This document shows, in pieces, positions 21,005 to 31,702 of a stretch of 64,000 bases of DNA (the stretch's first letter is position 1; each line of letters opens with the position of its first letter). Location: contig NZ_JAZHRU010000001.1 in the NCBI RefSeq assembly GCF_036924525.1, forward strand, positions 5,051,001 to 5,115,000, written 5' to 3'. Under the pieces are notes generated by a model, which did not search any database, had not been told where the DNA came from, and was given only the letters and a program-made list of their open reading frames with translations. This DNA is from Bradyrhizobium sp. AZCC 1719. Lineage in GTDB: Bacteria > Pseudomonadota > Alphaproteobacteria > Rhizobiales > Xanthobacteraceae. Made by a program: the position numbers and the translations under genes.

Positions 21005-23083
21005 ATGACCAAACTCATCATCGACGGCAAAGAGATCGATGTGCCTGCGGAGTACACGCTGCTGCAGGCGTGCGAGGCCGCGGGCGCCGAAATCCCGCGC
21101 TTCTGCTACCACGAGCGGCTGTCGATCGCCGGCAATTGCCGGATGTGCCTCGTCGAGATCAAGGGCGGCCCGAAGCCGGTCGCAAGCTGCGCCTGGGGCG
21201 TGCGCGATTGCCGGCCCGGCCCCAAGGGCGAGCCGCCGGAAATTTCCACGCGTTCGCCGATGGTCAGGAAGGCACGCGAAGGCGTGATGGAATTCTTGCT
21301 GATCAACCACCCGCTGGATTGCCCGATCTGCGACCAGGGCGGCGAGTGCGATCTGCAGGACCAGGCTATGGGGTACGGCGTCGACACGTCGCGCTTTGCC
21401 GAGAACAAGCGCGCGGTCGAGGACAAATATCTGGGTGCGCTGGTCAAGACCTCGATGAACCGCTGCATCCAGTGCACGCGCTGCGTCCGTTTCTCCGCCG
21501 AAGTCTGCGGCACGCCGGAAATGGGCGCGACCGGGCGCGGCGAGGACATGGAGATCACCACCTATCTGGAGCAGGCGCTGACTTCCGAGCTGCAGGGCAA
21601 CCTCGTCGATATCTGTCCCGTGGGCGCGCTGACTTCGAAGCCGTATGCTTTTGCCGCGCGTCCGTGGGAGCTCGGCAAGACACAGTCGGTGGACGTCATG
21701 GATGGCGTCGGTTCCGCGATCCGCGTCGATACCCGTGGCCGCGAGGTGATGCGGATCCTGCCGCGCATCAACGAGGCGGTGAACGAGGAATGGATTTCCG
21801 ACAAGACCCGTCACGTCGTCGACGGCCTGCGTACGCAGCGGCTTGACCGGCCCTATGTCCGCGAGAACGGCAAGCTTCGCGCCGCGTCGTGGCATGAGGC
21901 CTTCGCGGCGGTCGCCGCCAAGGTCAGGATGAGCGACGGTAAGCGGATGGGAGCCATCGCCGGTGACCTTGCCGCAGTCGAGGAGATGTTCGCGTTCAAG
22001 GATCTGTTGGGCCGATACGGCTGCAGCAATCTGGCAGTGCAGGGCGGCGACGCCTTCGACCCCAAGGCGGGACGGGCGACCTACATCTTCAATCCGACCA
22101 TTGTGGGCATTGAGCAGGCCGACGCGCTCCTGATCATCGGCTCCAACCCGCGCAAGGAAGCAGCCGTCCTCAACGCGCGGATCCGCAAGCGCTGGCGCAC
22201 GGGTCAGCTCAAGGTCGCTCTCGTCGGCGCCAAGGCCGATCTGACCTACGACTACGACTATCTCGGCGCGGGCACGGATACGCTTGGCGAACTCGCCAGC
22301 GGCAAGCATTCCTTCGTCGAGGTGCTGAAGGGCGCCAAGAACCCGATCGTGCTGGTCGGCGCCGGTTCGCTGGCGCGCCATGACGGGGCGGCGGTGCTTT
22401 CGCTGGCGGCCAAGGTCGCGGCAGGCACAGGCGCGCTCAAGGACGGCTGGAACGGCTTTGCCGTTTTGCAGGATACCGCCTCGCGCGCGGGCGCGCTCGA
22501 TATCGGCTTTGCGGCAGGCGCAGGTGGCCTCAACCTGGCGCAGATGACGACGTTCGGCACGCTCGACGTGCTGTTCCTGTTGGGGGCGGATGAGGTAAAG
22601 GTGCCGGACGGCACGTTCGTGGTCTATATTGGCACCCATGGCGACCGCGGTGCGCACCGCGCCGACGTCATCCTGCCGGGCGCGGCCTATACCGAAAAGT
22701 CCGGCCTCTACGTCAACACCGAGGGCAGGGCACAGATCGCCAGCCGCGCGGCGTTTCCGCCCGGAGAGGCGCGCGAGGATTGGGCGATCGTCCGCGCGCT
22801 GTCGGATGTGCTCGGCAAGAAGCTGCCCTATGACTCGCTGCAGGCGCTGCGCCAGGCGCTGTTCAAGGCCTTCCCGCATCTGATGCGGATCGACCAGATC
22901 GAGCCCGGCAAGGCCAGTGACGTCAAGGCGCTCGCAGGCAAGAAGGGCGGCAAGCCCGACAAGACCCCGTTCAAGAGTTCGGTCGAGGATTTCTATCTGA
23001 CCAACCCCATCGCGCGGGCCTCGACGGTGATGGCGGAATGTTCCCGGCTGGCGTCCGGGAAAATGCTGACGGCAGCGGAGTGA
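21005..23083 (+). CDS. nuoG: NADH-quinone oxidoreductase subunit G
   Basis: 75-kDa subunit of the electron-input module, 692 residues. The ferredoxin-like N-terminus has [15 protein letters not shown] and a later Cys for N1b; then [17 protein letters not shown] gives the His/Cys-ligated N5 cluster, and [10 protein letters not shown] plus CPVGAL the N4 cluster. The remaining two thirds is a molybdopterin-oxidoreductase-like domain without cofactor. Start ATG 21005 is in good position after the inserted gene. Confidence 0.97.
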   Translation: MTKLIIDGKEIDVPAEYTLLQACEAAGAEIPRFCYHERLSIAGNCRMCLVEIKGGPKPVASCAWGVRDCRPGPKGEPPEISTRSPMVRKAREGVMEFLLINHPLDCPICDQGGECDLQDQAMGYGVDTSRFAENKRAVEDKYLGALVKTSMNRCIQCTRCVRFSAEVCGTPEMGATGRGEDMEITTYLEQALTSELQGNLVDICPVGALTSKPYAFAARPWELGKTQSVDVMDGVGSAIRVDTRGREVMRILPRINEAVNEEWISDKTRHVVDGLRTQRLDRPYVRENGKLRAASWHEAFAAVAAKVRMSDGKRMGAIAGDLAAVEEMFAFKDLLGRYGCSNLAVQGGDAFDPKAGRATYIFNPTIVGIEQADALLIIGSNPRKEAAVLNARIRKRWRTGQLKVALVGAKADLTYDYDYLGAGTDTLGELASGKHSFVEVLKGAKNPIVLVGAGSLARHDGAAVLSLAAKVAAGTGALKDGWNGFAVLQDTASRAGALDIGFAAGAGGLNLAQMTTFGTLDVLFLLGADEVKVPDGTFVVYIGTHGDRGAHRADVILPGAAYTEKSGLYVNTEGRAQIASRAAFPPGEAREDWAIVRALSDVLGKKLPYDSLQALRQALFKAFPHLMRIDQIEPGKASDVKALAGKKGGKPDKTPFKSSVEDFYLTNPIARASTVMAECSRLASGKMLTAAE

Positions 23084-23093
23084 GCGTGATCTG

Positions 23094-24164
23094 ATGGCTG
23101 ATTTGTTCGCAAGCTCGTTCTGGACCGGCTTTCTCTGGCCGCTGATCATCATGGTCGCGCAGAGCGTGCTCTTGCTCGTCGTGCTTCTGGTCGCGATCGC
23201 CTACATCCTGCTCGCCGACCGCAAGATCTGGGCGGCGGTGCAAATCCGCCGCGGCCCCAATGTGGTGGGTCCCTGGGGCTTGCTGCAATCCTTCGCGGAC
23301 CTTTTGAAGTTCGTGCTGAAGGAGCCGATCATCCCGTCCGGCTCCAACAAGGGTGTGTTCCTGCTGGCGCCGCTGGTGTCCTGCGTGCTGGCGCTGGCCG
23401 CCTGGGCCGTCATTCCGATGGATGCCGGCTGGGTGATCGCCAATATCAATGTCGGCGTCCTCTACATCTTCGCGATCTCGTCGCTGTCGATCTACGGCAT
23501 CATCATGGCCGGCTGGTCGTCGAACTCGAAATACCCGTTCCTGGCGGCGCTGCGCTCCGCGGCGCAGATGGTCTCCTACGAAGTCTCGATCGGCTTCGTC
23601 ATCATCACGGTTTTGTTGTGTGCCGGCTCGCTCAACCTTTCGGCGGTGGTGGAAGCGCAGAATGCCCGTGGTTTCGCCAGCCTGATCGGGCTGCCGCAGC
23701 TCACCATCCTGAACTGGTATGTGTGGCCGCTGTTCCCGATGTTCGTGGTGTTCTACGTCTCGGCGCTGGCCGAGACCAACCGCCCGCCGTTCGATCTGGT
23801 GGAAGCGGAATCCGAACTGGTCGCCGGCTTCATGGTCGAATACGGCTCGACGCCGTATCTGTTGTTCATGCTCGGCGAATACGTCGCGATCACCACGATG
23901 TGCGCGCTGGCGACGATCATGTTCCTCGGCGGCTGGCTGCCGCCGGTGGCGCTGCCGCCGTTCACCTGGATCCCGGGTGTGGTGTGGTTCGCGCTGAAAC
24001 TGTTCTTCATGTTCTTCCTGTTCGCGATGGCGAAGGCGATCGTGCCGCGCTACCGCTACGATCAACTGATGCGGCTCGGCTGGAAGGTGTTTTTGCCGCT
24101 GTCGCTGGCGATGGTGGTGATTGTGGCCGGCGTGCTGCAATTCGCCGGCATTGCGCCGAAGTGA
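23094..24164 (+). CDS. nuoH: NADH-quinone oxidoreductase subunit H
   Basis: Membrane subunit that forms the quinone tunnel and links to the peripheral arm. 356 residues with eight or so transmembrane helices. Signatures: [20 protein letters not shown] in the first loop and the acidic [20 protein letters not shown] loop, the usual NuoH hallmark. Ten bases after the nuoG stop. Confidence 0.97.
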   Translation: MADLFASSFWTGFLWPLIIMVAQSVLLLVVLLVAIAYILLADRKIWAAVQIRRGPNVVGPWGLLQSFADLLKFVLKEPIIPSGSNKGVFLLAPLVSCVLALAAWAVIPMDAGWVIANINVGVLYIFAISSLSIYGIIMAGWSSNSKYPFLAALRSAAQMVSYEVSIGFVIITVLLCAGSLNLSAVVEAQNARGFASLIGLPQLTILNWYVWPLFPMFVVFYVSALAETNRPPFDLVEAESELVAGFMVEYGSTPYLLFMLGEYVAITTMCALATIMFLGGWLPPVALPPFTWIPGVVWFALKLFFMFFLFAMAKAIVPRYRYDQLMRLGWKVFLPLSLAMVVIVAGVLQFAGIAPK

Positions 24165-24171
24165 GGCCTTC

Positions 24172-24666
24172 ATGAGTGTCAACGTCAACGCAACCGCCCG
24201 CGCGCTGCTCTTGAGCGAATTCGTATCGGCGTTCTTTCTCGCCATGCGCTATTTCTTCAAGCCGAAGCCGACCATCAACTATCCGTTCGAGAAGAACCCG
24301 ATCTCGCCCCGCTTCCGCGGCGAGCATGCGCTGCGCCGCTACCCGAACGGCGAAGAGCGCTGCATCGCCTGCAAGCTGTGCGAGGCGATCTGCCCGGCGC
24401 AGGCGATCACGATCGAGGCCGGCCCGCGCCGCAACGACGGCACCCGCCGCACCGTGCGCTACGACATCGACATGGTGAAATGCATCTATTGCGGCCTGTG
24501 CCAGGAAGCCTGTCCGGTCGATGCCATCGTCGAGGGACCGAATTTCGAATTCGCGACCGAGACCCGCGAGGAACTCTATTATGACAAGGCGAAACTGCTC
24601 GCCAATGGCGACCGCTGGGAGCGCGAGATTGCGAAAGCCATCGAACTCGACGCGCCGTACCGGTGA
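24172..24666 (+). CDS. nuoI: NADH-quinone oxidoreductase subunit I
   Basis: Ferredoxin-like subunit with clusters N6a and N6b. 164 residues from ATG 24172. Two complete 4Fe-4S motifs: [16 protein letters not shown] and [16 protein letters not shown]. The amphipathic N-terminal helix and the [17 protein letters not shown] lead-in are typical. The frame is open upstream into nuoH, but the ATG at 24172 matches the family start. Confidence 0.97.
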   Translation: MSVNVNATARALLLSEFVSAFFLAMRYFFKPKPTINYPFEKNPISPRFRGEHALRRYPNGEERCIACKLCEAICPAQAITIEAGPRRNDGTRRTVRYDIDMVKCIYCGLCQEACPVDAIVEGPNFEFATETREELYYDKAKLLANGDRWEREIAKAIELDAPYR

Positions 24667-24697
24667 GGTGAGGGTATGATCGTAAACCACATCTCAA

Positions 24698-24777
24698 CGT
24701 CATTCCGGGGCGCGCGCAGCGCGAACCCGGAATCTCGAGATTCCGGGTCTGGTCCTGCGGACCATCCCGGAATGACG
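24698..24777. repeat. REP-like palindromic element between nuoI and nuoJ
   Basis: Outer ends CGTCATTCCGGG (24698-24709) and CCCGGAATGACG (24766-24777) are exact complements; inside lies a perfect 24-base palindrome at 24725-24748 centred on TCTCGAGA. Elements with these ends are dispersed in Bradyrhizobium-type genomes as I recall. Its place inside an operon could affect mRNA stability or stoichiometry. Confidence 0.8.
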
Positions 24778-24788
24778 GGGAAAAGCCG

Positions 24789-25427
24789 ATGATCCTTCCC
24801 GCACTGTTCTTCTATCTCTTCGCCGGCGTCTGCGTGGCCTCGGCCGTGATGGTGATTGTCTCGCGCAATCCCGTGCACTCGGTGCTGTATCTGATCCTGG
24901 CCTTCGTCAATGCGTCCGGCCTGTTCGTGCTGATGGGCGCCGAATTCCTCGGCATGATGCTGATCGTGGTCTATGTCGGCGCGGTCGCGGTGCTGTTCCT
25001 GTTCGTGATCATGATGCTCGATGTCGACTTCACCGAGCTGCGCGAAGGCTTCATCGAATATCTGCCGATCGGTCTGGTGATCGGCGGCATCTTCCTCGCC
25101 GAGCTGCTACTGGTTGCCGGCGGCTGGGTCATGAACCCTGACACCGCGAAATCGATCACGGCTGCGATCCCTGCCAATATCAGCAACACCGAGGCGCTCG
25201 GGCTCGTGCTCTATACGAAGTACATCCATTACTTCCAGATCGCCGGCATGGTGCTTCTGGTCGCGATGATCGGCGCCATCGTGCTGACGCTGCGCCACAA
25301 GGCGAAGGTCAAGCGGCAGGACATCAACGTGCAGAACGCGCGCACGCCGGAGCTCGCGATGGCGGTGCGCAAGGTGGCGTCGGGTCAAGGGCTGCAGGAT
25401 GCTGACGCGGCGGAGTGGGTGAAATGA
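24789..25427 (+). CDS. nuoJ: NADH-quinone oxidoreductase subunit J
   Basis: Membrane subunit, 212 residues, five transmembrane helices (first about 3-21; [23 protein letters not shown] is the conserved third helix region with the pi-bulge). The C-terminal cytoplasmic tail is long, as in rhizobia. The stop overlaps nuoK (ATGA at 25424). Confidence 0.96.
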   Translation: MILPALFFYLFAGVCVASAVMVIVSRNPVHSVLYLILAFVNASGLFVLMGAEFLGMMLIVVYVGAVAVLFLFVIMMLDVDFTELREGFIEYLPIGLVIGGIFLAELLLVAGGWVMNPDTAKSITAAIPANISNTEALGLVLYTKYIHYFQIAGMVLLVAMIGAIVLTLRHKAKVKRQDINVQNARTPELAMAVRKVASGQGLQDADAAEWVK

Positions 25428-25732
25428 CGATCGGTCTGGGCCACTATCTCGCGGTCGCCGCCACCCTGTTCACGATCGGGATCCTCGGCATCTTCCTGAA
25501 CCGCAAGAACATCATCGTCGTTTTGATGTCGATCGAGCTGATCCTGCTCGCCGTCAACATCAACCTGGTGGCGTTCTCGACCTTCCTCGGCGACATCGTA
25601 GGCCAGGTGTTCGCGCTACTGGTGCTGACGGTTGCGGCCGCTGAAGCTGCGATCGGTCTTGCAGTGCTGGTGGTCTATTTCCGCAACCGCGGTTCGATCG
25701 CGGTTGAAGACGTCAATCTGATGAAGGGCTAG
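25424..25732 (+). CDS. nuoK: NADH-quinone oxidoreductase subunit K
   Basis: Small antiporter-related membrane subunit, 102 residues, three transmembrane helices. The conserved Glu residues for proton transfer are seen in [14 protein letters not shown] and [16 protein letters not shown] 25424 overlaps the nuoJ stop by four bases and is preferred over an in-frame GTG at 25415. Confidence 0.97.
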   Translation: MTIGLGHYLAVAATLFTIGILGIFLNRKNIIVVLMSIELILLAVNINLVAFSTFLGDIVGQVFALLVLTVAAAEAAIGLAVLVVYFRNRGSIAVEDVNLMKG

Positions 25733-25734
25733 GC

Positions 25735-25783
25735 GCGCATGATCCGGAAAAGTGGAAGCCGGTTTTCCGGCAAGATCATGCGC
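25735..25783. repeat. Hairpin repeat between nuoK and nuoL
   Basis: Nested palindrome: GCGCATGATC (25735-25744) pairs with GATCATGCGC (25774-25783) and CCGGAAAA with TTTTCCGG. A diverged copy lies at 30829-30878 after nuoN. This GCGCATGATCCGGAAAAGTGG element is among the commonest small repeats I know in Bradyrhizobium and relatives. Confidence 0.8.
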
Positions 25784-25797
25784 AAGGGAATCGACTG

Positions 25798-27870
25798 ATG
25801 GTTCAGGCAATCGTCTTTCTGCCGCTGCTGGGCGCCATTCTGGCCGGCCTGATCGCGATCTTCGGGGCGCATGCGCGCAACCCGAGCGGCGATGAGGTCA
25901 AGCATCACGACCATGGCCATCACGATCAAGGCCATGGCGATCATGCGCACGCCGCGGAGACCCATGACGATCATGGTCACGACGATCATCACGTCTCTGA
26001 GCCACCGGCTCAGGGCTCGCGCGCGGCCGAACTGATCACGACGGGACTTCTGTTCGTTTCCGCCGCGCTCTCCTGGGTGACGCTGGTCGATGTCGGCTTC
26101 ATGCACCATGACGCGCGGATCGCGCTGTTTCCCTGGATCAATTCCGGCGATCTGCAGGTGTCGTGGGCGCTGCGCGTCGACACGCTGACCGCCGTGATGC
26201 TGGTGGTGGTCAACACCGTCTCCTCGCTCGTGCACCTCTATTCCATCGGCTACATGGACGAGGATCCGCACCGGCCGCGCTTCTTCGCCTATCTCTCGCT
26301 GTTCACCTTCGCGATGCTGATGCTGGTGACCGCGGACAACCTGGTCCAGCTTTTCTTCGGCTGGGAGGGCGTCGGTCTGGCGAGCTACCTCCTGATCGGC
26401 TTCTGGTACCAGAAGCCGTCGGCGAATGCGGCGGCGATCAAGGCCTTCGTGGTTAACCGTGTCGGCGATTTCGGCTTCGCGCTCGGCATCTTCGCCGTGT
26501 TCATGCTGCTGAATACCACCGACTTCGAAACGATCTTCGCGGGCGCGCAGGGGCTCTCGGGCAAAACCATCGATTTCTTCGGCTGGCACGCCGATGCGCT
26601 GACGCTGATCTGCCTGTTGCTGTTCATGGGCGCGATGGGTAAGTCAGCCCAGTTCCTGCTGCACACCTGGCTGCCGGACGCGATGGAAGGTCCGACCCCG
26701 GTTTCGGCGCTGATCCACGCTGCGACCATGGTTACCGCCGGCGTGTTCATGGTGGCGCGGCTGTCGCCGCTGTTCGAACTCGCGCCCAACGCTCAGGCCG
26801 TCGTGATGTTCTTCGGCGCCACCACCGCGTTCTTCGCCGCGACCGTCGGCCTCGTCCAGAACGACATCAAGCGCATCGTCGCCTATTCGACCTGTTCGCA
26901 GCTCGGTTACATGTTCGTGGCGATGGGAGCAGGGGCCTATTCGGTCGGCATGTTCCATCTGTTCACCCACGCCTTCTTCAAGGCGCTGCTGTTCTTGGGG
27001 TCAGGCTCGGTGATCTACGCGATGCATCACGAGCAGGACATCCGCAACATGGGCGGGCTGAAGGACAAGATCCCCTACACCTACAGCGTGATGGTGATCG
27101 GCACGCTGGCGCTGACCGGCTTCCCGCTCACCGCCGGCTATTTCTCCAAGGACGCGATCATCGAGTCCGCTTACGTTGCGCATAATCCGTTCGCACTCTA
27201 CGGCTTTGCGATGACGGTGGTCGCGGCCGGCCTGACCTCGTTCTATTCGTGGCGGCTGATCTTCAAGACATTCCACGGCGAGCCGCACGACCAGCAGCAT
27301 TACGAGGCCGCTCATGAGTCGCCGATGTGGATGCTGGTCCCGATCGGCCTTCTCGCCGCCGGATCGATCCTGGCCGGCTTCCCGTTCAAGGAAGTGTTTG
27401 CAGGCCATGGCGTGGAAGAGTTCTTCCGCGATTCGCTCAAGATGCACCCGCACATCATCGACGAGATGCACCACATCTCGCCCGTCATCGCCTTCCTGCC
27501 GACGGTGATGATGGTGCTGGGCTTCCTGGTGTCGTGGCTGTTCTACATCCGCCGGCCCTATCTGCCGGTCGAACTCGCCAACCAGCACCAGATGCTCTAC
27601 CACTTCCTGCTCAACAAATGGTACTTCGACGAGCTCTATGAAATCATCTTCGTTCGCCCGGCGAAGTGGCTCGGCCGCTTCCTGTGGAAGAAGGGCGACG
27701 GTTTCGTCATCGACGGCTTCGGCCCGGATGGTGTCTCGGCGCGCGTGCTCGACGTCACCCGCAATGTGGTGAAGATCCAGACCGGCTACCTCTATCACTA
27801 TGCTTTTGCGATGCTGATCGGTGTCGCGGGGCTGATCACCTGGTTCATGTTCGGCTTGGGAGGCCAGTAA
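25798..27870 (+). CDS. nuoL: NADH-quinone oxidoreductase subunit L
   Basis: Largest antiporter-like proton-pumping subunit, 690 residues with about 16 transmembrane helices including the long lateral helix at the C-terminus. The core signatures are present: [40 protein letters not shown] and the [11 protein letters not shown] segment with the pump Lys. A His/Asp-rich insertion (about residues 35-65, runs such as [16 protein letters not shown]) lies in the first loop after helix 1, which is not a general NuoL feature. The stop overlaps nuoM (TAATG). Confidence 0.97.
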   Translation: MVQAIVFLPLLGAILAGLIAIFGAHARNPSGDEVKHHDHGHHDQGHGDHAHAAETHDDHGHDDHHVSEPPAQGSRAAELITTGLLFVSAALSWVTLVDVGFMHHDARIALFPWINSGDLQVSWALRVDTLTAVMLVVVNTVSSLVHLYSIGYMDEDPHRPRFFAYLSLFTFAMLMLVTADNLVQLFFGWEGVGLASYLLIGFWYQKPSANAAAIKAFVVNRVGDFGFALGIFAVFMLLNTTDFETIFAGAQGLSGKTIDFFGWHADALTLICLLLFMGAMGKSAQFLLHTWLPDAMEGPTPVSALIHAATMVTAGVFMVARLSPLFELAPNAQAVVMFFGATTAFFAATVGLVQNDIKRIVAYSTCSQLGYMFVAMGAGAYSVGMFHLFTHAFFKALLFLGSGSVIYAMHHEQDIRNMGGLKDKIPYTYSVMVIGTLALTGFPLTAGYFSKDAIIESAYVAHNPFALYGFAMTVVAAGLTSFYSWRLIFKTFHGEPHDQQHYEAAHESPMWMLVPIGLLAAGSILAGFPFKEVFAGHGVEEFFRDSLKMHPHIIDEMHHISPVIAFLPTVMMVLGFLVSWLFYIRRPYLPVELANQHQMLYHFLLNKWYFDELYEIIFVRPAKWLGRFLWKKGDGFVIDGFGPDGVSARVLDVTRNVVKIQTGYLYHYAFAMLIGVAGLITWFMFGLGGQ

Positions 27871-29378
27871 TGACAACCTGGCCGATTCTTTCCGTCGTGA
27901 CCTTCCTGCCGGTGCTGGGCGCGCTGGTAGTCTATCTCAGCCGTGGCGACGACGAAGCCGCGCGGCGCAATGCGCGCTGGATCGCGCTGTGGACCACGCT
28001 GGTCACCTTCGCGGTGTCGCTGATCCTGGTCTGGCGCTTCGATGCCGCAAGTGCGGACTTCCAGTTCGTCGAAAAAGCGAACTGGCTCGCCAGCGGCATC
28101 AGCTATCACATGGGGGTCGACGGCATCTCGCTGCCGTTCGTGATCCTGACCACCGCCCTGATGCCGTTCTGCATCATCGCGAGCTGGAAGTCGGTCACCA
28201 ATCGCGTGCGCGAATACATGATGGCGTTCCTGCTGCTGGAAACGCTGATGGTCGGCACCTTTTCGGCGCTCGACCTCGTGCTGTTCTATCTGTTCTTCGA
28301 AGGCGGCCTGATCCCGATGTTCCTGATCATCGGCGTCTGGGGAGGTCCGCGCCGGGTCTACGCGTCGTTCAAGTTCTTCCTCTACACGCTGCTCGGCTCG
28401 GTCTTGATGCTGCTGGCGATCATGGCGCTGTACTGGAATGCAGGCACGACCGATATCCCGACCCTGATGCAAACCGCGGTGCCGCGCAGCTTGCAGACCT
28501 GGGCGTGGCTGGCGTTCTTTGCGTCGTTTGCGGTGAAGATGCCGATGTGGCCGGTGCACACCTGGTTGCCCGACGCGCACGTCGAGGCACCCACGGCAGG
28601 CTCGGTGATCCTGGCCGCGATCCTCTTGAAGATGGGCGGCTACGGCTTCCTGCGCTTCTCGCTGCCGATGTTCCCGTTAGCGTCGCATGATTTCGCCTGG
28701 ATCATCTTCACGCTGTCGGTGATCGCCATCGTCTACACCTCGCTGGTGGCCTTGATGCAGGAAGACATCAAGAAGCTGATCGCCTATTCGTCGGTCGCCC
28801 ATATGGGCTTCGTCACCATGGGCATCTTCGCCGGCACCACGCAGGGCGTGGCCGGCGGTGTCTTCCAGATGGTGTCGCACGGCATCGTCTCTGGCGCGCT
28901 GTTCCTGTGCGTCGGCATCGTCTACGACCGCATGCACACCCGCGAGATCGCGGCCTATGGCGGCCTCGTCAACCGGATGCCGCTCTACGCACTGGTGTTC
29001 ATGGTGTTCACCATGGCCAATGTCGGGCTGCCCGGCACGAGCGGCTTCGTCGGCGAGTTCATGACGCTGCTCGGCACCTTCAAGGTCTCGATCCCGACCG
29101 CAACCTTTGCCACCCTCGGCGTCATCCTGTCGGCCGGCTATGCGCTGTGGCTCTATCGCAAGGTCGTGTTCGGCGCGCTGACCAAGCCGTCGCTGGCCAG
29201 CATCAAGGACCTGACCTTGCGCGAAAGCCTGACGCTGTTCCCGCTGGTCGCGCTGACCATCCTGTTCGGTGTCTATCCGAAGCCGGTGCTCGACATGTCG
29301 GCGGCCTCGGTTCAGCAACTCGTCAACAACTACAACGCCGCCGTGACTGCCGTGAAGGCAGCCGCGTTGATCCAGTAA
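27870..29378 (+). CDS. nuoM: NADH-quinone oxidoreductase subunit M
   Basis: Antiporter-like membrane subunit, 502 residues, about 14 transmembrane helices. Conserved Glu in [19 protein letters not shown], the segment [19 protein letters not shown] and the [14 protein letters not shown] stretch identify it. ATG 27870 shares its A with the nuoL stop codon; the frame extends upstream only inside nuoL. Confidence 0.97.
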   Translation: MTTWPILSVVTFLPVLGALVVYLSRGDDEAARRNARWIALWTTLVTFAVSLILVWRFDAASADFQFVEKANWLASGISYHMGVDGISLPFVILTTALMPFCIIASWKSVTNRVREYMMAFLLLETLMVGTFSALDLVLFYLFFEGGLIPMFLIIGVWGGPRRVYASFKFFLYTLLGSVLMLLAIMALYWNAGTTDIPTLMQTAVPRSLQTWAWLAFFASFAVKMPMWPVHTWLPDAHVEAPTAGSVILAAILLKMGGYGFLRFSLPMFPLASHDFAWIIFTLSVIAIVYTSLVALMQEDIKKLIAYSSVAHMGFVTMGIFAGTTQGVAGGVFQMVSHGIVSGALFLCVGIVYDRMHTREIAAYGGLVNRMPLYALVFMVFTMANVGLPGTSGFVGEFMTLLGTFKVSIPTATFATLGVILSAGYALWLYRKVVFGALTKPSLASIKDLTLRESLTLFPLVALTILFGVYPKPVLDMSAASVQQLVNNYNAAVTAVKAAALIQ

Positions 29379-29388
29379 GGCCTTCGCC

Positions 29389-30828
29389 ATGAGCTTTTCC
29401 AGTGCAGGTTATCAGTTGCTGCCGGTATTGCCGGAGCTGGTGCTCGCCGTCGGCGCCATGGCGCTGTTGATGCTCGGCGCCTATCGCGGCGAGGGGACGA
29501 CCACCCGACTGGTTACCGGCTTGGCGGTGGTGCTGCTCGTTCTGACCGGCGTGCTGGAGCTGATGCTGCCGGCCGGCAAGCTCACGACCTTCGGCGGCAG
29601 CTTCATCGTCGACGATTTTGCCCGCTTCCTGAAGATCCTTGCGATAACAGGCTCGGCGGTGACGCTGATCCTGTCGACGGAGTTTCTGGCCGATCCGTCG
29701 CGGCGGATTTTCGAATATTCGATCCTGGTGCTGCTCTCCACGCTCGGCATGATGGTGCTGATCTCGGCTGCCGACCTTATCATGCTCTATCTCGGGCTCG
29801 AGCTGATGTCGCTCGCGCTCTACGTGGTCGCGGCAAGCAACCGCGACAACGCCAAGTCCACCGAGGCCGGGCTGAAGTATTTCGTGCTCGGCGCGCTGTC
29901 CTCGGGCATGCTGCTCTACGGCGCTTCGCTGATCTACGGCTTCACCGGCACAGTCGATTTTGCGGGCATTGCGGCGGCGGTGAAGACCGGCAGCGTCGGC
30001 ATCGTGTTCGGCCTCGTGTTCCTGCTGGCCGGGCTCTGCTTCAAGGTATCCGCCGTGCCGTTCCATATGTGGACGCCTGACGTCTATGAGGGTGCGCCGA
30101 CGCCGGTCACGGCGTTCTTTGCCTCGGCGCCGAAGGTCGCAGCCCTTGCGGTGTTCACCCGCGTGACGCTGACCGCTTTCCCGGGCATCGTCCCGCAATG
30201 GCAGCAGATCCTCGTGTTCGTCGCGATTGCCTCGATGGCGCTGGGTTCGTTTGCGGCGATCGGGCAGAAGAACATCAAGCGGCTGATGGCCTATTCGTCG
30301 ATCGGCCATATGGGGTTTGCGCTGGTCGGGCTTGCGTCTGGCACCGTGGAGGGCGCGCAGGGCGTGCTGGTCTATATCGCGATCTACGTCGCGATGACGC
30401 TGGGCTCCTTCGCCGTCATCCTGACCATGAAGCGCAACGGGCAGGCGGTCGAGCAGATCAGCGATTTCGCAGGGCTGTCGCGCACCAATCCGATGCTGGC
30501 GTTCTTCTTTGCCATGCTGCTGTTCTCGCTGGCCGGCATTCCGCCGCTCGCGGGCTTCTTTGCCAAATGGTACGTGTTCGTGGCCGCGATCAAGGCGGGC
30601 CTGTTCACGCTCGCCGTCATCGGCGTGCTGACCAGCGTGGTGGGCGCGTTCTACTATCTCACCATCATCAAGCTGATGTATTTCGACGAGCCGGCCGGCG
30701 AGGTCGAACCGATGCGCATCGAATTGCGCACGGTGCTGGCGGTTGCCGGTATCTTCAACATCTTCTTCTTCGTCTATCCGGGGCCGCTGGTCAGCGTCGC
30801 CACGGCGGCGGCGAAGTCGCTGTTTTAG
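29389..30828 (+). CDS. nuoN: NADH-quinone oxidoreductase subunit N
   Basis: Third antiporter-like subunit, 479 residues, about 14 transmembrane helices. Signatures: [20 protein letters not shown] with the conserved Glu, [20 protein letters not shown], and [16 protein letters not shown]. It ends the complex I genes; birA follows after a 61-base gap that contains a hairpin repeat. Confidence 0.97.
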   Translation: MSFSSAGYQLLPVLPELVLAVGAMALLMLGAYRGEGTTTRLVTGLAVVLLVLTGVLELMLPAGKLTTFGGSFIVDDFARFLKILAITGSAVTLILSTEFLADPSRRIFEYSILVLLSTLGMMVLISAADLIMLYLGLELMSLALYVVAASNRDNAKSTEAGLKYFVLGALSSGMLLYGASLIYGFTGTVDFAGIAAAVKTGSVGIVFGLVFLLAGLCFKVSAVPFHMWTPDVYEGAPTPVTAFFASAPKVAALAVFTRVTLTAFPGIVPQWQQILVFVAIASMALGSFAAIGQKNIKRLMAYSSIGHMGFALVGLASGTVEGAQGVLVYIAIYVAMTLGSFAVILTMKRNGQAVEQISDFAGLSRTNPMLAFFFAMLLFSLAGIPPLAGFFAKWYVFVAAIKAGLFTLAVIGVLTSVVGAFYYLTIIKLMYFDEPAGEVEPMRIELRTVLAVAGIFNIFFFVYPGPLVSVATAAAKSLF

Positions 30829-30878
30829 CGTGCATGATCCCAGAAAGTGGGCCCCGGGTTTCGGAGAAGATCATGCGC
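30829..30878. repeat. Hairpin repeat between nuoN and birA (diverged copy)
   Basis: GCATGATC (30832-30839) pairs with GATCATGC (within 30869-30878). Order and inner AGAAAGTGG match the element at 25735-25783, with changed loop bases. It sits directly after the nuoN stop and may act as a partial terminator or mRNA end. Confidence 0.7.
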
Positions 30879-30889
30879 AGAAACAGGAA

Positions 30890-31702
30890 ATGACGTTCTC
30901 GCTCGGTCCCAAAGCCACATCGGCGGGCTACCGTCTCGCCGCCTTCGACCAGATCGGTTCGACCAACGCCGAAGCCATGGCGCGTGCCCGTAACGGCGAA
31001 GTTGGGCCGATGTGGTTCGTGACAACGGAGCAGACGGCCGGCCGGGGCCGCCGGCAGCGCGCCTGGAGCGCGCCGCGCGGCAACCTCGCCAGCAGCATTC
31101 TGGAAGTCATGGATGTGTCGCCGGCGGTGGCGGCGACGCTGGGCTTTGCCGCCGGGCTGTCGCTGGAACGCGCGCTGCAGAAGCTCAGCATTGAAGCCAA
31201 TATGCGCCGGGCCGGCACGGATCCGCTGAAGTTCGCCTTGAAATGGCCGAACGACGTGCTGGCGGAGCGGCAGAAGCTCGCCGGCATCCTGCTGGAGGCC
31301 GAAGCTGTGGCGGGCAACCGGCTCGCCGTGGTGGTCGGCATCGGCACCAATGTCATTGCCGCGCCCGAGGGCACGCCGACGCCGGCGACCTCGCTTGCCG
31401 CGCTCGGCGTCCATGTCGGCGCGGAGGAGCTTTTCACGGCGCTGTCGGACGCCTGGGTTGAGTTTCGCGGAATCTGGGACAACGGCCGCGGCTTTACCGA
31501 CATTCGGAAAGCCTGGCTGGAGCGCGCCTTCGGTCTCGGCGAGCGGGTCGCGATCAACACGGGAATCGCGACCGTCGAAGGCACATTCGACACCATCGAC
31601 GAGAGCGGCTGCCTGATCGTTCGCAACGCCGAAGGCAAGCGCGCCGCCGTCACGGCGGGCGAAGTCTATTTTGGCGCGGCGGCGTCAGTGGGAGCTGCCT
31701 GA
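30890..31702 (+). CDS. birA: Biotin--[acetyl-CoA-carboxylase] ligase
   Basis: Attaches biotin to carboxylase carrier domains through biotinyl-AMP. 270 residues, class I: there is no N-terminal DNA-binding domain. The biotin/ATP loop TEQTAGRGRRQRAWSAPRGN is at about residues 45-64; LKWPNDVL and the KLAGILLE strand follow, and the C-terminal SH3-like domain ends near GEVYFGAA. ATG 30890 has ACAGGA just upstream. It overlaps the next gene by one base. Confidence 0.94.
   Translation: MTFSLGPKATSAGYRLAAFDQIGSTNAEAMARARNGEVGPMWFVTTEQTAGRGRRQRAWSAPRGNLASSILEVMDVSPAVAATLGFAAGLSLERALQKLSIEANMRRAGTDPLKFALKWPNDVLAERQKLAGILLEAEAVAGNRLAVVVGIGTNVIAAPEGTPTPATSLAALGVHVGAEELFTALSDAWVEFRGIWDNGRGFTDIRKAWLERAFGLGERVAINTGIATVEGTFDTIDESGCLIVRNAEGKRAAVTAGEVYFGAAASVGAA

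Noticed and set aside
20963..23152. 729-residue minus-strand frame opposite nuoG
   Set aside because: Antisense shadow; nuoG has all its cluster motifs on the plus strand.
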